Assembly (NCBI GenBank): GCA_024128875.1
Contig: JAMYFF010000008.1
Coordinates: forward strand, 182,599 to 246,598
DNA length: 64,000 nucleotides
Reading direction: 5' to 3'
Source of the DNA: Salinilacustrithrix flava
GTDB taxonomy: Bacteria; Actinomycetota; Acidimicrobiia; Acidimicrobiales; Salinilacustritrichaceae
The position numbers were made by a program, and so were the translations under genes. Shown one piece after another: positions 18,878-27,684 of the stretch. Position 1 is the first letter of the stretch. Each line of letters starts with the position of its first letter. The notes under the pieces are model-generated. The model was given only the letters and a program-made list of their open reading frames with translations, did no database searches and had not been told where the DNA came from.

Positions 18878-19558
18878 ATGGAGCTCGCCGAGGTCATGCG
18901 CACCACACCCGCCACCCGGACCTTCACCGACGAGGCGGTCCCTGACGAGGTGCTGCACCGCATCCTCGACCACGCCCGCTTCGCCCCCTCGGGCGGCAAC
19001 CGGCAGGGCTGGCACGTGATCGTGGTGAAGGACGCCGAGACCCGGACCCGCATCCGCGAGCTGTACCAGCTGAGCTGGCGGGAGTACTGGGCCCACGTGA
19101 AGATCGGCAAGGTCGCGTTCCAGCCCGGCGACACCCGGTTCTCCCAGCCGTGGGTGGACCTGGAGGAGGCCCGGGAGACACCGGCCCCGAACGACTTCGC
19201 CGACGAGATGGACACCCACCCCGTCCTGCTCATCGTCTGCGTGGCGCTCGAGGCCCTGGCCGTGCTCGACCACGGCCTACCCCGCCAGTCGATCGTGGGC
19301 GGCGGGTCGATCTATCCCTTCTGCCACAACATCATGCTGAAGGCCCGCGACGAGGGCCTCGGCGGCGTGATGACGACGGCCATCTGCCGCGAGGAGGCGG
19401 CGCTCGCCGATCTGCTCGGCATCCCCGAGAGCCACGCGGTCGCTTCCCTCATCGCGCTCGGCCACCCCCAGCAGATGGTCACCAAGCTGCGGCGCGACCC
19501 GGTCGAGGACTTCGCCGTCGTCGACCGCTTCGACGGCGAGGCCTTCGAGGTCCGATGA
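18878..19558 (+). CDS. Nitroreductase family protein
   Basis: 226 residues. FMN-binding nitroreductase fold: RTTPATRTFTDEAVP at the start, ARFAPSGGNRQGWHVIVV (phosphate/FMN contacts), GGGSIYPFCHNIMLKARDEGLG and the C-terminal IALGHP segment. Such enzymes use NAD(P)H to reduce nitro groups, quinones or flavins. The insert at about 50-105 (LYQLSWREYWAHV...) is longer than in minimal members. ATG six bases after CATGGT; its stop overlaps a possible small ORF (ATGA). Confidence 0.88.
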   Translation: MELAEVMRTTPATRTFTDEAVPDEVLHRILDHARFAPSGGNRQGWHVIVVKDAETRTRIRELYQLSWREYWAHVKIGKVAFQPGDTRFSQPWVDLEEARETPAPNDFADEMDTHPVLLIVCVALEALAVLDHGLPRQSIVGGGSIYPFCHNIMLKARDEGLGGVMTTAICREEAALADLLGIPESHAVASLIALGHPQQMVTKLRRDPVEDFAVVDRFDGEAFEVR

Positions 19559-19767
19559 AGGCCGGCGAGGAGCCCGAGCCCGTCACCGAGGGGGGCGACC
19601 CCGCGTGCTGGGCCCACCTCTTCGACGACGACCCGCGTTCCGCAGCCGCTGCCAGAACGTCAGCGGACGACGACGATGTGGAGGGCGACGGGGCCGTGGG
19701 CGCCGAGGGTGAGGCGCTGCTCGATGTCGCCCGTGCGCGACGGGCCGGTGATCAGGACCCGACCTGA
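19555..19767 (+). CDS. Possible small ORF after nitroreductase
   Basis: 70 codons, ATG overlapping the nitroreductase TGA. The first 27 codons (GGDPACWAHLFDDDP) occupy otherwise empty DNA and look protein-like; the remainder is antisense to the end of lutC, which argues that the true end is uncertain or the ORF is not expressed. Unknown family. Confidence 0.35.
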   Translation: MKAGEEPEPVTEGGDPACWAHLFDDDPRSAAAARTSADDDDVEGDGAVGAEGEALLDVARARRAGDQDPT

Positions 19768-20331
19768 GGGCATCGGGCGCTGCTGGCCGCGCAGCACGTC
19801 GGCGTGGCTGGCGACCAGGCGGGTGATCGGCAGGACGCAGAGGTGGATCTTCGGGAGCAGGCTCACGGCGCGGCTGCCGGCGGACGCCGAGTCGACCACC
19901 ACGCTCCCCGTCGCGGCGATGCCGTGGGTCGCCGAGGTGATCGCCAGGTCGGCCGCAGCCGCCACCTCCCGGTCGTAGGGGGCGACCGACACGCCCGCCG
20001 CTGCCAGCGCGCCGCCGAGGGCGACGGCCTCCGGCTCGCGGCTCGTCACCGCCGTGCGCACGTCGTGGTCGCCCACGAAGCGCAGCAGCAGCTCGGCCGG
20101 GACCTCGTCGTCGACGACGTCGACCGTCGCCTCGGCAGCGCGGGCGGCGGCCACGAACACCGGGAGCAGGGCGAAGGGGTCGTCGTGGTCGACGCCGTCG
20201 AGGGTGCGGTAGGCCAGCTCTGGCACGACGTCGGGCGCCGGCGGCGGCGGGTGGGGGCCGCCCCCGGCCGGGCGTCCCTGGCGGGAGCGGATGCGGTCGA
20301 GGAAGGCGGCGCGATCGCCGTGCTCAGACAT
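19660..20331 (-). CDS. lutC: Lactate utilization protein C (LUD domain)
   Basis: 223 residues, LUD/YkgG domain: the conserved ITSATHGIAATGSVVV (glycine-rich loop) and LLPKIHLCVLPI segments, ending with RVLITGPSRTGDIEQ. Third gene of the LutABC L-lactate oxidase complex. The ATG at 20331 overlaps the lutB stop by eight bases; another ATG at 20340 is in frame. The Pro-rich N-terminal stretch (GGGPHPPPPAP) is an unconserved linker. Confidence 0.92.
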   Translation of the reverse strand: MSEHGDRAAFLDRIRSRQGRPAGGGPHPPPPAPDVVPELAYRTLDGVDHDDPFALLPVFVAAARAAEATVDVVDDEVPAELLLRFVGDHDVRTAVTSREPEAVALGGALAAAGVSVAPYDREVAAAADLAITSATHGIAATGSVVVDSASAGSRAVSLLPKIHLCVLPITRLVASHADVLRGQQRPMPSGRVLITGPSRTGDIEQRLTLGAHGPVALHIVVVR

Positions 20332-21748
20332 CGCCGGCATCCCAGCGCTGGCGGAACGTCCGGGCGGGCAGGTCCGGCAGGTCGCGTCCGTCCGTCCAGC
20401 GGCTCCCGCCCGGGAGGCGGCCGAGCAGCGGCGCGAGCCGTCGGGCCTTCGTCGCCACCGTCGCCGACGCCCCGTACGCGCCCGGCCGGGACCAGGCCGC
20501 GGCCCAGGCCCGCCACATCGATCGCTCGGCGAGGCCGGCGTGCTCGGCGTTGCGGCGACGGAGGCCGAGCAGCAGGTCCTGCAGCGGGATCTCGACCGGG
20601 CACGCCTCCATGCAGGCGCCGCAGAGCGTCGACGCGTTGGCGAGCTCGCCGACGTGGTGGTCCTCGCCCGGACCGTGACCGGTCTGCGAGGCCAGCAGCG
20701 GGGTGAGCACCGCGCCCATCGGACCGGAGTACACCCAGCCGTACGCGTGCCCGCCCGTCTGGTGGTACACGGGGCACACGTTCAGGCACGACCCGCAACG
20801 GATGCAGTTCAGCATCTCGGCGAACTCGGTCCCGGCGATGTCGGAGCGGCCGTTGTCGAGTATGACGAGGTGGAACTCATCGGGTCCGTCGGCTTCGTCC
20901 TCACCCCGGGGCCCGCTCAGCACGGTGGTGTAGGAGGACAGCGCCTGCCCGGTGCCGGACTTGGCCAGCAGGCCGAGGACCAGATCGGCCTGGTCCCACG
21001 TGCGGGCGATGCGCTCGGCACCCATCACCGCGATGTGCACCCGGGGCATGGAGGTGACCATCCGGGCGTTGCCCTCGTTGGTGACCAGCACGACGCTGCC
21101 GGTCTCGGCCACGCCGAGGTTGGCGCCGGTGATGCCGAGGTCGGCCTCGAGGAACCGCCGACGGAGCTCGCGCCGGGCGAACGCGACGAGCTCGGTGGGC
21201 TCCGTGACCCGCTCGGTCATGCCGGCCTTGGCCTCGAAGGTGTCGGCGACCTGGTCGCGGTTCTTGTGCACGGCCGGGGCGATGATGTGGCTCGGGTGCT
21301 CCTCGGCCAGCTGGATGATCCACTCCCCCAGGTCGGTCTCCACCGTGTCGCACCCGGCCGCGGCCAGCGCCTCGTTGAGCCCGGTCTCCTCGGTGGCCAT
21401 CGACTTGGACTTCACGACCGTGCTGGCGCCGATGCGCCGAGCGACCGACGCGATGTAGTCGTTGGCATCGGCACCGGTCGGCGCCCAGCAGACGTGGCCG
21501 CCGTTGGCCTGCACGTTGTCGGCCAGCAGCTCGAGGGTGGCGGCCCAGTCGGCGAGGATGTCGCCACGCACGCCGCGGGCCGCCGAGCGCAGCGCATCGG
21601 GGTCGTGCAGGCGGGCCAGCGCCGAGGTGCGCTTGGTGCGGAACCGGTCGGTGGCGGCCCCGACGTTGGCGCGCAGGACCGGGTCGTCCACGGCGGTCGC
21701 CGTGCGCTCGCGGAGCGTGGAGCTGCGGAGCGGCCACTCATTGGTCAT
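20324..21748 (-). CDS. lutB: Lactate utilization iron-sulfur protein B
   Basis: 474 residues. An LUD domain (about 60-290, KSKSMATEETGLNEAL, TGANLGVAETGSVVL) followed by two 4Fe-4S motifs, CIRCGSCLNVCPVY and CGACMEACPVEIP, and a C-terminal DUF3390-like helix pair. It passes electrons in oxidation of L-lactate to pyruvate. ATG overlaps the lutA stop by four bases (ATGA), so the operon is translationally coupled. Confidence 0.95.
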   Translation of the reverse strand: MTNEWPLRSSTLRERTATAVDDPVLRANVGAATDRFRTKRTSALARLHDPDALRSAARGVRGDILADWAATLELLADNVQANGGHVCWAPTGADANDYIASVARRIGASTVVKSKSMATEETGLNEALAAAGCDTVETDLGEWIIQLAEEHPSHIIAPAVHKNRDQVADTFEAKAGMTERVTEPTELVAFARRELRRRFLEADLGITGANLGVAETGSVVLVTNEGNARMVTSMPRVHIAVMGAERIARTWDQADLVLGLLAKSGTGQALSSYTTVLSGPRGEDEADGPDEFHLVILDNGRSDIAGTEFAEMLNCIRCGSCLNVCPVYHQTGGHAYGWVYSGPMGAVLTPLLASQTGHGPGEDHHVGELANASTLCGACMEACPVEIPLQDLLLGLRRRNAEHAGLAERSMWRAWAAAWSRPGAYGASATVATKARRLAPLLGRLPGGSRWTDGRDLPDLPARTFRQRWDAGDV

Positions 21749-22548
21749 GTGTCCGCTCCCCCGTCGTCGGGAAGCGCCCGCTCCAGCACCTGGGCGATGT
21801 GCTCGGTGCGCACCTGCATGCCGCGGGCGCCGGCCCGGGTGCGCAGCTGCATCAGGCAGGAGGCATCGGCGCCGACGATGACCTCGGTGCCATCGGGCAG
21901 GACGTCGAGCTTCTCGTCGGCCATCGCCACCGAGGCCTCGGGCAGCTTCACGCTGAAGGTGCCCCCGAAGCCGCAGCACTGGTCCGCCGCGGCCCACTCG
22001 GCGACGTCGCAGCCGTCGACCCGCGCGAGCAGGGCCTCGGGCTGCTCGGCGACGTGCAGCTCCCGCAGCATGTGGCAGGACTGGTGGTACACCGCCGCGC
22101 AGGGGGCCACCGACCCGAGCCCGAGGCGATCGTCGGGCAGCGCGTCGAGCAGCTCGGTGAGCTCCCACACCCGCTCGCCCAGGGCCCGGGCCCGGGCCGA
22201 CGCGGCCTCGTCGCCGGCCAGGGAGAACAGCTGGGGCCAGTAGAGGCGGATCATCGTGGCGCACGACCCGGCCGGGACCACGACGGCATCGGCGCCGTCG
22301 GCCACCGCCCGCTCCAGCGCGTCGAGGCTCGTGCCGGCGACCCTCGCCGCGTCGGCCGTGAACCCCGAGTTCCACGCCGGCTGCCCGCAGCACGTCTGGC
22401 CCTCCGGCACGTCCACGTCGCAGCCCGCGGCCCGCAGCACCCGCACGGCGGCGACCGGCACGTCGGGCTCCACCAGCTCGCCGACGCAGGTGACGAAGAG
22501 CGCCACGCGCTCGACGCCGTCGGGACGGCGGTCGGGTGCCTCGCTCAC
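21745..22548 (-). CDS. lutA: Lactate utilization protein A (CCG-domain Fe-S protein)
   Basis: 267 residues. Two CCG domains with cysteine-rich motifs TCCGQPAWNSGF and QCCGFGGTFSVK, plus YHQSCHMLREL, as in glycolate oxidase GlcF and heterodisulfide reductase subunits. First gene of lutABC. GTG at 22548 follows CATGAT with six bases between, so the operon is probably leaderless. It is divergent from the helicase gene. Confidence 0.93.
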   Translation of the reverse strand: MSEAPDRRPDGVERVALFVTCVGELVEPDVPVAAVRVLRAAGCDVDVPEGQTCCGQPAWNSGFTADAARVAGTSLDALERAVADGADAVVVPAGSCATMIRLYWPQLFSLAGDEAASARARALGERVWELTELLDALPDDRLGLGSVAPCAAVYHQSCHMLRELHVAEQPEALLARVDGCDVAEWAAADQCCGFGGTFSVKLPEASVAMADEKLDVLPDGTEVIVGADASCLMQLRTRAGARGMQVRTEHIAQVLERALPDDGGADT

Positions 22549-22608
22549 GGGTCCATCATGACAACTCGACGGCACGGGGCGGACCCACTGCTGGGCCAGA
22601 CTCGCCTC

Positions 22609-25377
22609 GTGGGTTCCTGGGCCGAGCTGACGCCGCAGTTCCGGTGGCGGCCGTCCCAGCAGCACCTGCTCGAGCTGTGCACCCACGTCGACGACGAGCG
22701 CTGGCACCTGTGCGCGCCGCCGGGAGCGGGCAAGACCCTGATCGGCCTCGAGCTGGCTCGCCGGCTCGATCGCCCCACGCTGGTGCTCTCACCCACGACC
22801 GCGATCCGTGATCAGTGGTGCGAAGCGACACGGATGTTCGGCGCCGGTCCCGCGTTCTCCACGTCCGACCCGTCCGAACCGGCCCCGATGCTCAGCGTCA
22901 CCTACCAGCTGCTCGGCAACCCCGGGGCCGCCACCGACGAGCTCCGTGGCGCGGCCCGCCGACTGTGGGTCGCCGGGCTGGCGGCGGAGCACGGCGTCGA
23001 GGTCGCCGAGCAGCGGGTCGCGACCACCGAGGAGCACGAGCCGGGCCGGGCCGCCGACGAGCTGCGGCGCCACGTCCGTCGGCTCCGTCGAGCGCTCGCG
23101 ACCGGCGACGACGTGGGCGTGCCCGTGGTCGACCTGCTCGGCGCGCGCACGCACGACCTCGTCGACACCCTCGTCGCCCGAGACATCGGCTGCGTCGTGC
23201 TCGACGAGTGCCACCACCTCCTCGACTGGTGGGCGCTCGTCGTCGCGGCCCTGATCGAGCGTGCCGACCCGGCCGTCATCGGGCTCACCGCCACCCTCCC
23301 CGATCCCGACTCGAGTCGGGAGGCCGCCAACTACCACCGCGTCCTCGGCCCGGTCGACGCCGAGCTCCACCTGGCCGCCCTCGTCGCCGAGGGCGCCGTC
23401 GCACCCTGGCGCGACGCCGTGCACCTGACCACCCTCACCCCGTCCGAGGCGGCCTTCCTCGACAGGTGGACCGAGCGCTTCGAGGCCGAGCTGGACGAGC
23501 TCCTCGCCGGCGAGCACTTCGGCGAGTGGGCGGTGCACGGGCTCCTCGGCGCCGCCCTCGACGAGCGCGACACCCCGAGCCCGGCGGCATGGTCGGCGTT
23601 CTGGGACCGGGACCCGCTGCTCGGCACCGCACTGGCCCGGTGGTGGCTCGCTCGCCGGATGTCGCTGCCCGCCGGCTTCGATCCGCCTCCGGAGGCCCGC
23701 ATCGAGCGCGCGCTCGACGTCCACGACCGGCTGCTGCTGCTCGATGGCTGGCTCCACCGGCCCGACAGCACCGCCGACGCCGACGACCGGTCTGCGGTCG
23801 GCGCGGTGACCCGACGTCACGGCGTCTCGCTCACCACGGGCGGCATCCGATGGGGTCGCTCGGTCGCCGACGTCGTGTGCGCGCGATCGGACGCCAAGGC
23901 CGTGGCGGCGGCGTCGGTCGTGGCCATCGAGCTGCGAGCCCGAGGCCGGACCGGACGGGCACTGGTGGTGGTGGAGCGTGACCGGGCCGGAACACCCCCG
24001 GCCGAAGCGCGAGCCGTGCTCGGTGAGGACGCCGGGACCAGCACCCGCATGCTCGCCGCGCTGTGCCGGGAGCCCGATGTGGTCGCGGCCGGCGTCCTCG
24101 CGGTCACCGGCAGCGGCGCGTGGTGCGACGCGATCCACGCCGACGCCATCACGGCGTCGATGTCGCTGTCGCCGGCCGCGGGGCCCATGGGGGCGACGGT
24201 CCGAGCGGTGGGGTGCGACGTCCCGGGGGCTACGGCGCTGGACGTCCACGGCGCCTCGTGGAACCCGGCGCAGTGGCTGGCGGCCGCCGAGCAGGCGCTC
24301 GACGACGGCGCCGCGCAGGTGCTGGTGGCCACCCGTGGGCTGGTCGGCGAGGGCTGGGACCACGCCCCCATCGACGTGATCGTCGACTGCTCGGAGGTCG
24401 CGAGCTCGACAGCCACCACCCAGCTGCGAGGCCGAGCGCTGCGCATCCACCGGGGCGACCCGGAGAAGGTCGCATCCCTGTGGGACATCGCCGTCGTCCA
24501 CCCCGGGGCACCCGGCGACTGGCAGCGGGTGCGTCGGCGCCACGAGCACTGGTGGGGTCCCGATGCTGCCGGCGTGATCCGCACCGGGCCCGGCAAGCTG
24601 CACCCGCGCCTCGATCTCCCCCACCAACCCGAACCCGGTGAGCTCGAGCTGGTCAACGAACACAGCCGCGAGTTCGCCCTCGACCTCGACCGGACGCGCG
24701 CTGCGTGGGCGCTGGTCGATCCCGGCGGGATCGCGACGACCGCGGTGACCGTCCGCCGCCGCGGTGCTCGGCGCACCGTGCGGACCCGGGCGCGAGGCTG
24801 GCGCTCGTCGGCGATCGGAAGCGGGCTGGGGCTGACGGGCGGCGTGCTGGCCGGGATCGTCGCGCTGAGCGCTCCACCGCTGTGGCCGGTGGCGGCCGCC
24901 AGCGTGGGCGCTGCCGTCGCGCTCGGTGCCCGCGCCGCTGGCCGGCGGCGCGACGACGTCGAGACGGCGCGGATCCTCGGAGACGCGGTGGTCGCCGGGC
25001 TCGTGGCGGCCGGCGTGCCGGGCCTCGGGGACGCCCGCGTGCAGGCGGCGCCATCTCCGGCCGGCGGCGCATCGATCGTCATCGGTGGCGTCGACGATGA
25101 CGCCGCGGCGGTGTGGAGCGCGGCGCTCGCCGAGGCGCTCGGCCCCCTCGGGACCCCGCGCTGGCTGGTCGCCACCGACGAGCAGGCATGGCGCGTGCCC
25201 GGCGCAGTGGGTGCGACGCGGGCCGCCGCGGAGCGGTTCACCGCTGCGCTGCACGACCGGATCCCCGGAGCCCGGCTGCACCGGGCCGGCACGCCCGAGG
25301 CCACTGCGGTCGTGCTCCGCGAGGCGGAGCACCGCGACCCGGACATCGACCGCTCGTTGCGCTGGACCTCCCGCTGA
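22609..25377 (+). CDS. SF2 DEAD/DEAH-type helicase with C-terminal membrane module
   Basis: 922 residues from the GTG at 22609, which follows a CAGACT -10 by six bases; an in-frame ATG at 22558 would add 17 residues. Helicase motifs: Walker A APPGAGKT (36-43), SPTTAIRDQW (Ia), Walker B LDECHH (about 198-203), GLTATLP (III) and, in the second RecA domain, RGLVGEGWD and QLRGRALRIHR (VI). The layout resembles type III restriction/Rad25-like ATPases. After the helicase core, residues about 734-779 form two hydrophobic helices (GLTGGVLAGIVALSAPPL; PVAAASVGAAVALGA) followed by an alpha/beta domain of about 140 residues I do not recognise. A membrane-bound helicase of this build is unusual. No nuclease domain is seen and no defence gene neighbours it. 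Confidence 0.8.
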   Translation: MGSWAELTPQFRWRPSQQHLLELCTHVDDERWHLCAPPGAGKTLIGLELARRLDRPTLVLSPTTAIRDQWCEATRMFGAGPAFSTSDPSEPAPMLSVTYQLLGNPGAATDELRGAARRLWVAGLAAEHGVEVAEQRVATTEEHEPGRAADELRRHVRRLRRALATGDDVGVPVVDLLGARTHDLVDTLVARDIGCVVLDECHHLLDWWALVVAALIERADPAVIGLTATLPDPDSSREAANYHRVLGPVDAELHLAALVAEGAVAPWRDAVHLTTLTPSEAAFLDRWTERFEAELDELLAGEHFGEWAVHGLLGAALDERDTPSPAAWSAFWDRDPLLGTALARWWLARRMSLPAGFDPPPEARIERALDVHDRLLLLDGWLHRPDSTADADDRSAVGAVTRRHGVSLTTGGIRWGRSVADVVCARSDAKAVAAASVVAIELRARGRTGRALVVVERDRAGTPPAEARAVLGEDAGTSTRMLAALCREPDVVAAGVLAVTGSGAWCDAIHADAITASMSLSPAAGPMGATVRAVGCDVPGATALDVHGASWNPAQWLAAAEQALDDGAAQVLVATRGLVGEGWDHAPIDVIVDCSEVASSTATTQLRGRALRIHRGDPEKVASLWDIAVVHPGAPGDWQRVRRRHEHWWGPDAAGVIRTGPGKLHPRLDLPHQPEPGELELVNEHSREFALDLDRTRAAWALVDPGGIATTAVTVRRRGARRTVRTRARGWRSSAIGSGLGLTGGVLAGIVALSAPPLWPVAAASVGAAVALGARAAGRRRDDVETARILGDAVVAGLVAAGVPGLGDARVQAAPSPAGGASIVIGGVDDDAAAVWSAALAEALGPLGTPRWLVATDEQAWRVPGAVGATRAAAERFTAALHDRIPGARLHRAGTPEATAVVLREAEHRDPDIDRSLRWTSR

Positions 25378-25385
25378 TCGGTCGG

Positions 25386-25886
25386 TCAGGTGCGGCCTTC
25401 GGCGCGCCGGCGAGCTTTGTGCACGAACGCCTTGGCCGCCCCCCACGTGAGACCGATCTCGTGCAGGTCGGGGTGGATGTCGGACCAGGTGGCGGGCATG
25501 AGGTCGTAGGAGTCGCCCGGGAACGACCGCTGTGCGAAGTCGTCCCGCGCCACGCTCGGCACGCCGATCCGGGCCAGGGCGTCGTGCGCGTGCCGGGTGG
25601 CGTGGCGCAGCAGCTCGAGCGGGTTGGCGGTCTGGTCGTCGATGTCGGCCTCGAGCAGCCGGCGCATCCGGGGCACGACCTCGGCGCGGGCGTCCTCGGC
25701 GGCCACCACCGCCTCGGCGGCCACCTCGGGGCTCACGTGGCCGCTCCACTGTCGAACGCGGGCGAGCACGAGCCCCTCGATCCAGCCGGGGACGGCCTCT
25801 TCCACCCGGTCGGCCAGCGCGGCGGCGATGGCGGCGAGGCGCTCCTCGTCGGCGGCGGCCACGGGCGGGTTGGCATCGGAGGCCAT
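25386..25886 (-). CDS. Conserved-type hypothetical protein
   Basis: 166 residues, soluble, mostly helical, with no cysteine and no recognisable motif. N-terminal half is a run of Ala/Glu-rich helices (AIAAALADRVEEAVPGWIEG); the C-terminal half has RHAHDALARIGVP and a terminal FVHKARRRAEGRT. ATG seven bases after TAGGTT; this -10 overlaps that of the DUF427 gene on the other strand. Confidence 0.7.
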   Translation of the reverse strand: MASDANPPVAAADEERLAAIAAALADRVEEAVPGWIEGLVLARVRQWSGHVSPEVAAEAVVAAEDARAEVVPRMRRLLEADIDDQTANPLELLRHATRHAHDALARIGVPSVARDDFAQRSFPGDSYDLMPATWSDIHPDLHEIGLTWGAAKAFVHKARRRAEGRT

Positions 25887-25904
25887 GTGGGTCAACCTAC
25901 GGAC
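25887..25904. promoter_or_regulatory. 18-bp divergent region with overlapping -10 elements
   Basis: The gap between two divergent start codons is 18 bp. CAACCT (25893-25898) is correctly placed as -10 for the rightward gene (six bases to GTG 25905) and TAGGTT, complement of 25894-25899, for the leftward gene (seven bases to ATG 25886). They share five base pairs, so simultaneous open complexes are impossible if both are used. Confidence 0.6.
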
Positions 25905-26399
25905 GTGCAACCCGAGCGCGTCGAACCCGGTCCCGGCCAGGAGTCGGTGTGGGACTACCCGCGGCCACCTGCGCTCGACCACAGCGATCACCACGTCGTG
26001 GTCCGCTTCGGGGGCGAGGTCATCGCCGACACCCGCCGGTCGATCCGCGTGCTGGAGACCAGCCAGCCCCCGGCGTACTACCTGCCCGCCGCCGACGTCC
26101 GCACGGACCTGCTCCGGCCGGATGGCCGGCGCACCTTCTGCGAGTGGAAGGGCCAGGCCAGCTACTGGACCATCGACACGGGCCGGGCCGTCGCCGAGGC
26201 CGCGGTGTGGTCGTACCCGAACCCGACACCCCGCTTCGCCGAGCTGGTCGACCACTACGCCTTCTACGCGCAGCAGATGGACGAGTGCACCGTCGACGGC
26301 GAGGTCGTCGACCCCAACGAGGGGTCGTTCTACGGCGGATGGATCACATCCAAGGTCGTGGGCCCGTTCAAGGGTGCTCCGGGGACGATCCACTGGTGA
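25905..26399 (+). CDS. DUF427 domain protein
   Basis: 164 residues. The DUF427 signature is plain: VVVRFGGEVIADTRRSIRVLE, YYLPAADVR, TFCEWKGQASYW and AVWSYPNPTP, then the C-terminal FYGGWITSKVVGPFKG. Members are small beta-rich proteins of unknown function. GTG start, apparently leaderless. Confidence 0.88.
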   Translation: MQPERVEPGPGQESVWDYPRPPALDHSDHHVVVRFGGEVIADTRRSIRVLETSQPPAYYLPAADVRTDLLRPDGRRTFCEWKGQASYWTIDTGRAVAEAAVWSYPNPTPRFAELVDHYAFYAQQMDECTVDGEVVDPNEGSFYGGWITSKVVGPFKGAPGTIHW

Positions 26400-26424
26400 G
26401 GCGATCGCCGTGAGGATCCGCGCC

Positions 26425-26700
26425 ATGTCGGTCTTCGAGCACGTCGTCTACCACTCGGCCTGCCTCGACCCGTCCAACCCGTCCAAGCCGACGCTCGAGA
26501 TCGAGGCGGTGGTCCGGGAGGGCGACGTGGACGACGGCCCCGTCCTGCTGCCGTGGGCGGACTTCGTGTTCATGGTCGGCAAGCCGATCGCCGACCGCTG
26601 CTACCGCGAGTTCGCCGACACCGGCCGGATCGTGGAGCACCTGGGCGTCAAGCACCTGTCCTTCCCCCTCTGGACCGCCGGCGACATCATCCACCGGTGA
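26425..26700 (+). CDS. Small hypothetical protein
   Basis: 91 residues from ATG 26425 (GAGG nine bases upstream); an in-frame GTG at 26410 would add five. Soluble, with FEHVVYHSACLDPSNPSKP and FVFMVGKPIADRCYREF segments. It follows the DUF427 gene by 25 bases and may be co-transcribed. Family not recognised. Confidence 0.6.
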   Translation: MSVFEHVVYHSACLDPSNPSKPTLEIEAVVREGDVDDGPVLLPWADFVFMVGKPIADRCYREFADTGRIVEHLGVKHLSFPLWTAGDIIHR

Positions 26701-26740
26701 CGCGCGGATGAGCCGAGGGACGACCGGGTAGGTCGTGCCC

Positions 26741-26890
26741 ATGCGAATCATCAGCAAGCTCTTCCGGATGTTCAGCAGCGGCGGTGGCCGCACCACTGGT
26801 CGGGGCGGCATGGGCCGCACCGGCGGGACCGGGACTGCGACGCGGAGCCGCGGCGGCATCGGGTCGATCGTCCGACGCTTCCTGCGCTGA
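26741..26890 (+). CDS. Putative 49-residue basic Gly/Arg-rich peptide
   Basis: ATG to TGA with 49 residues. Two short amphipathic basic ends (MRIISKLFRMF and IGSIVRRFLR) flank a Gly/Arg/Thr-rich centre (GGGRTTGRGGMGRTGG). No cysteine, no acidic residue at all. A TAGGTC hexamer six bases before the ATG loosely matches the leaderless -10 pattern. It could bind nucleic acid or membranes; no family is recognised and expression is unproven. Confidence 0.45.
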   Translation: MRIISKLFRMFSSGGGRTTGRGGMGRTGGTGTATRSRGGIGSIVRRFLR

Positions 26891-26898
26891 CCACGTGC

Positions 26899-27684
26899 TC
26901 AGCTCGGGTTCAGGTTCCCCGATCTGAGTCCGACCAGATCCAGCGTGACCCACCGGTAGCCGGCGTCCTGCACGGCGGCGACGACCTCGTCCCGCTGCGC
27001 CACCACCTCGTCGATGCGGTCGACGGGCACCTCGATGCGAGCCAGCTCCTCGTGGTGCCGGACCCGCAGCTCGTCGAACCCCATCGCCCGGAGCGCGGCC
27101 TCGGCCTGCTCGACGGACCGGAGCCGACCGAGGGTGACCGGGATGCCGTACGGCAGCCTCGACGCGAGGCACGGCGCCGCGGGCTTGTCCCACGTCCGCA
27201 ACCCGAGCTCGCGTGACGCAGCTCGGACATCGTCCTTGGTGAACCCAGCGTCCACCAGCGGGAACACCGCACCGCGCTGGCGGGCGGCCTCCTGGCCGGG
27301 CCGGTGGTCGTCGAGGTCGTCCAGGTTCACGCCGAGGGCGACGGTGGCGCCGGCGGTGGCAACGATCGGTTCGACGGCCTCCATCAGCGCGTCCTTGCAC
27401 CAGAAGCAGCGGTCGATGTCGTTGCGCTGGTAGGCGGCGTTGGCCATCTCCTCGGTGTGCACCTCCCGCCAGGTCAGTCCCCACTCCTCGGCGAGCGTGC
27501 GGCAGTCGTCGTGCTCGGCACCGGCCAGTGACGGCGACACCGCGGTCACCGCAGTGACCCGCTCCGGGCCGAGCGCGTCGTTGGCGACCCAGGCGAGGAA
27601 GGACGAGTCGGCGCCACCGGAGAAGGCGACGACCACCTCGCCGAGCCCGAGGAGCTGCTCGCGGAGTGCGGCCAGATCACCCAT
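26899..27684 (-). CDS. larE: ATP-dependent sacrificial sulfur transferase LarE
   Basis: 261 residues. N-terminal PP-loop FSGGADSS (21-28) adenylates a substrate carboxylate; the active-site Cys172 in APCLASRLPYG matches the sacrificial cysteine (Cys176) of Lactobacillus LarE, which is converted to dehydroalanine when sulfur is given to the nickel-pincer nucleotide cofactor. A CFWCKD pair (93/96) is also present. larB, larC and larA are not in this window. The ATG overlaps the pirin stop by eight bases. Confidence 0.88.
   Translation of the reverse strand: MGDLAALREQLLGLGEVVVAFSGGADSSFLAWVANDALGPERVTAVTAVSPSLAGAEHDDCRTLAEEWGLTWREVHTEEMANAAYQRNDIDRCFWCKDALMEAVEPIVATAGATVALGVNLDDLDDHRPGQEAARQRGAVFPLVDAGFTKDDVRAASRELGLRTWDKPAAPCLASRLPYGIPVTLGRLRSVEQAEAALRAMGFDELRVRHHEELARIEVPVDRIDEVVAQRDEVVAAVQDAGYRWVTLDLVGLRSGNLNPS

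Noticed and set aside
22609..26399. Defence island around the helicase
   Set aside because: Neighbours are lutABC, DUF427 and small soluble proteins; no nuclease, toxin, methylase or other known defence gene is present.
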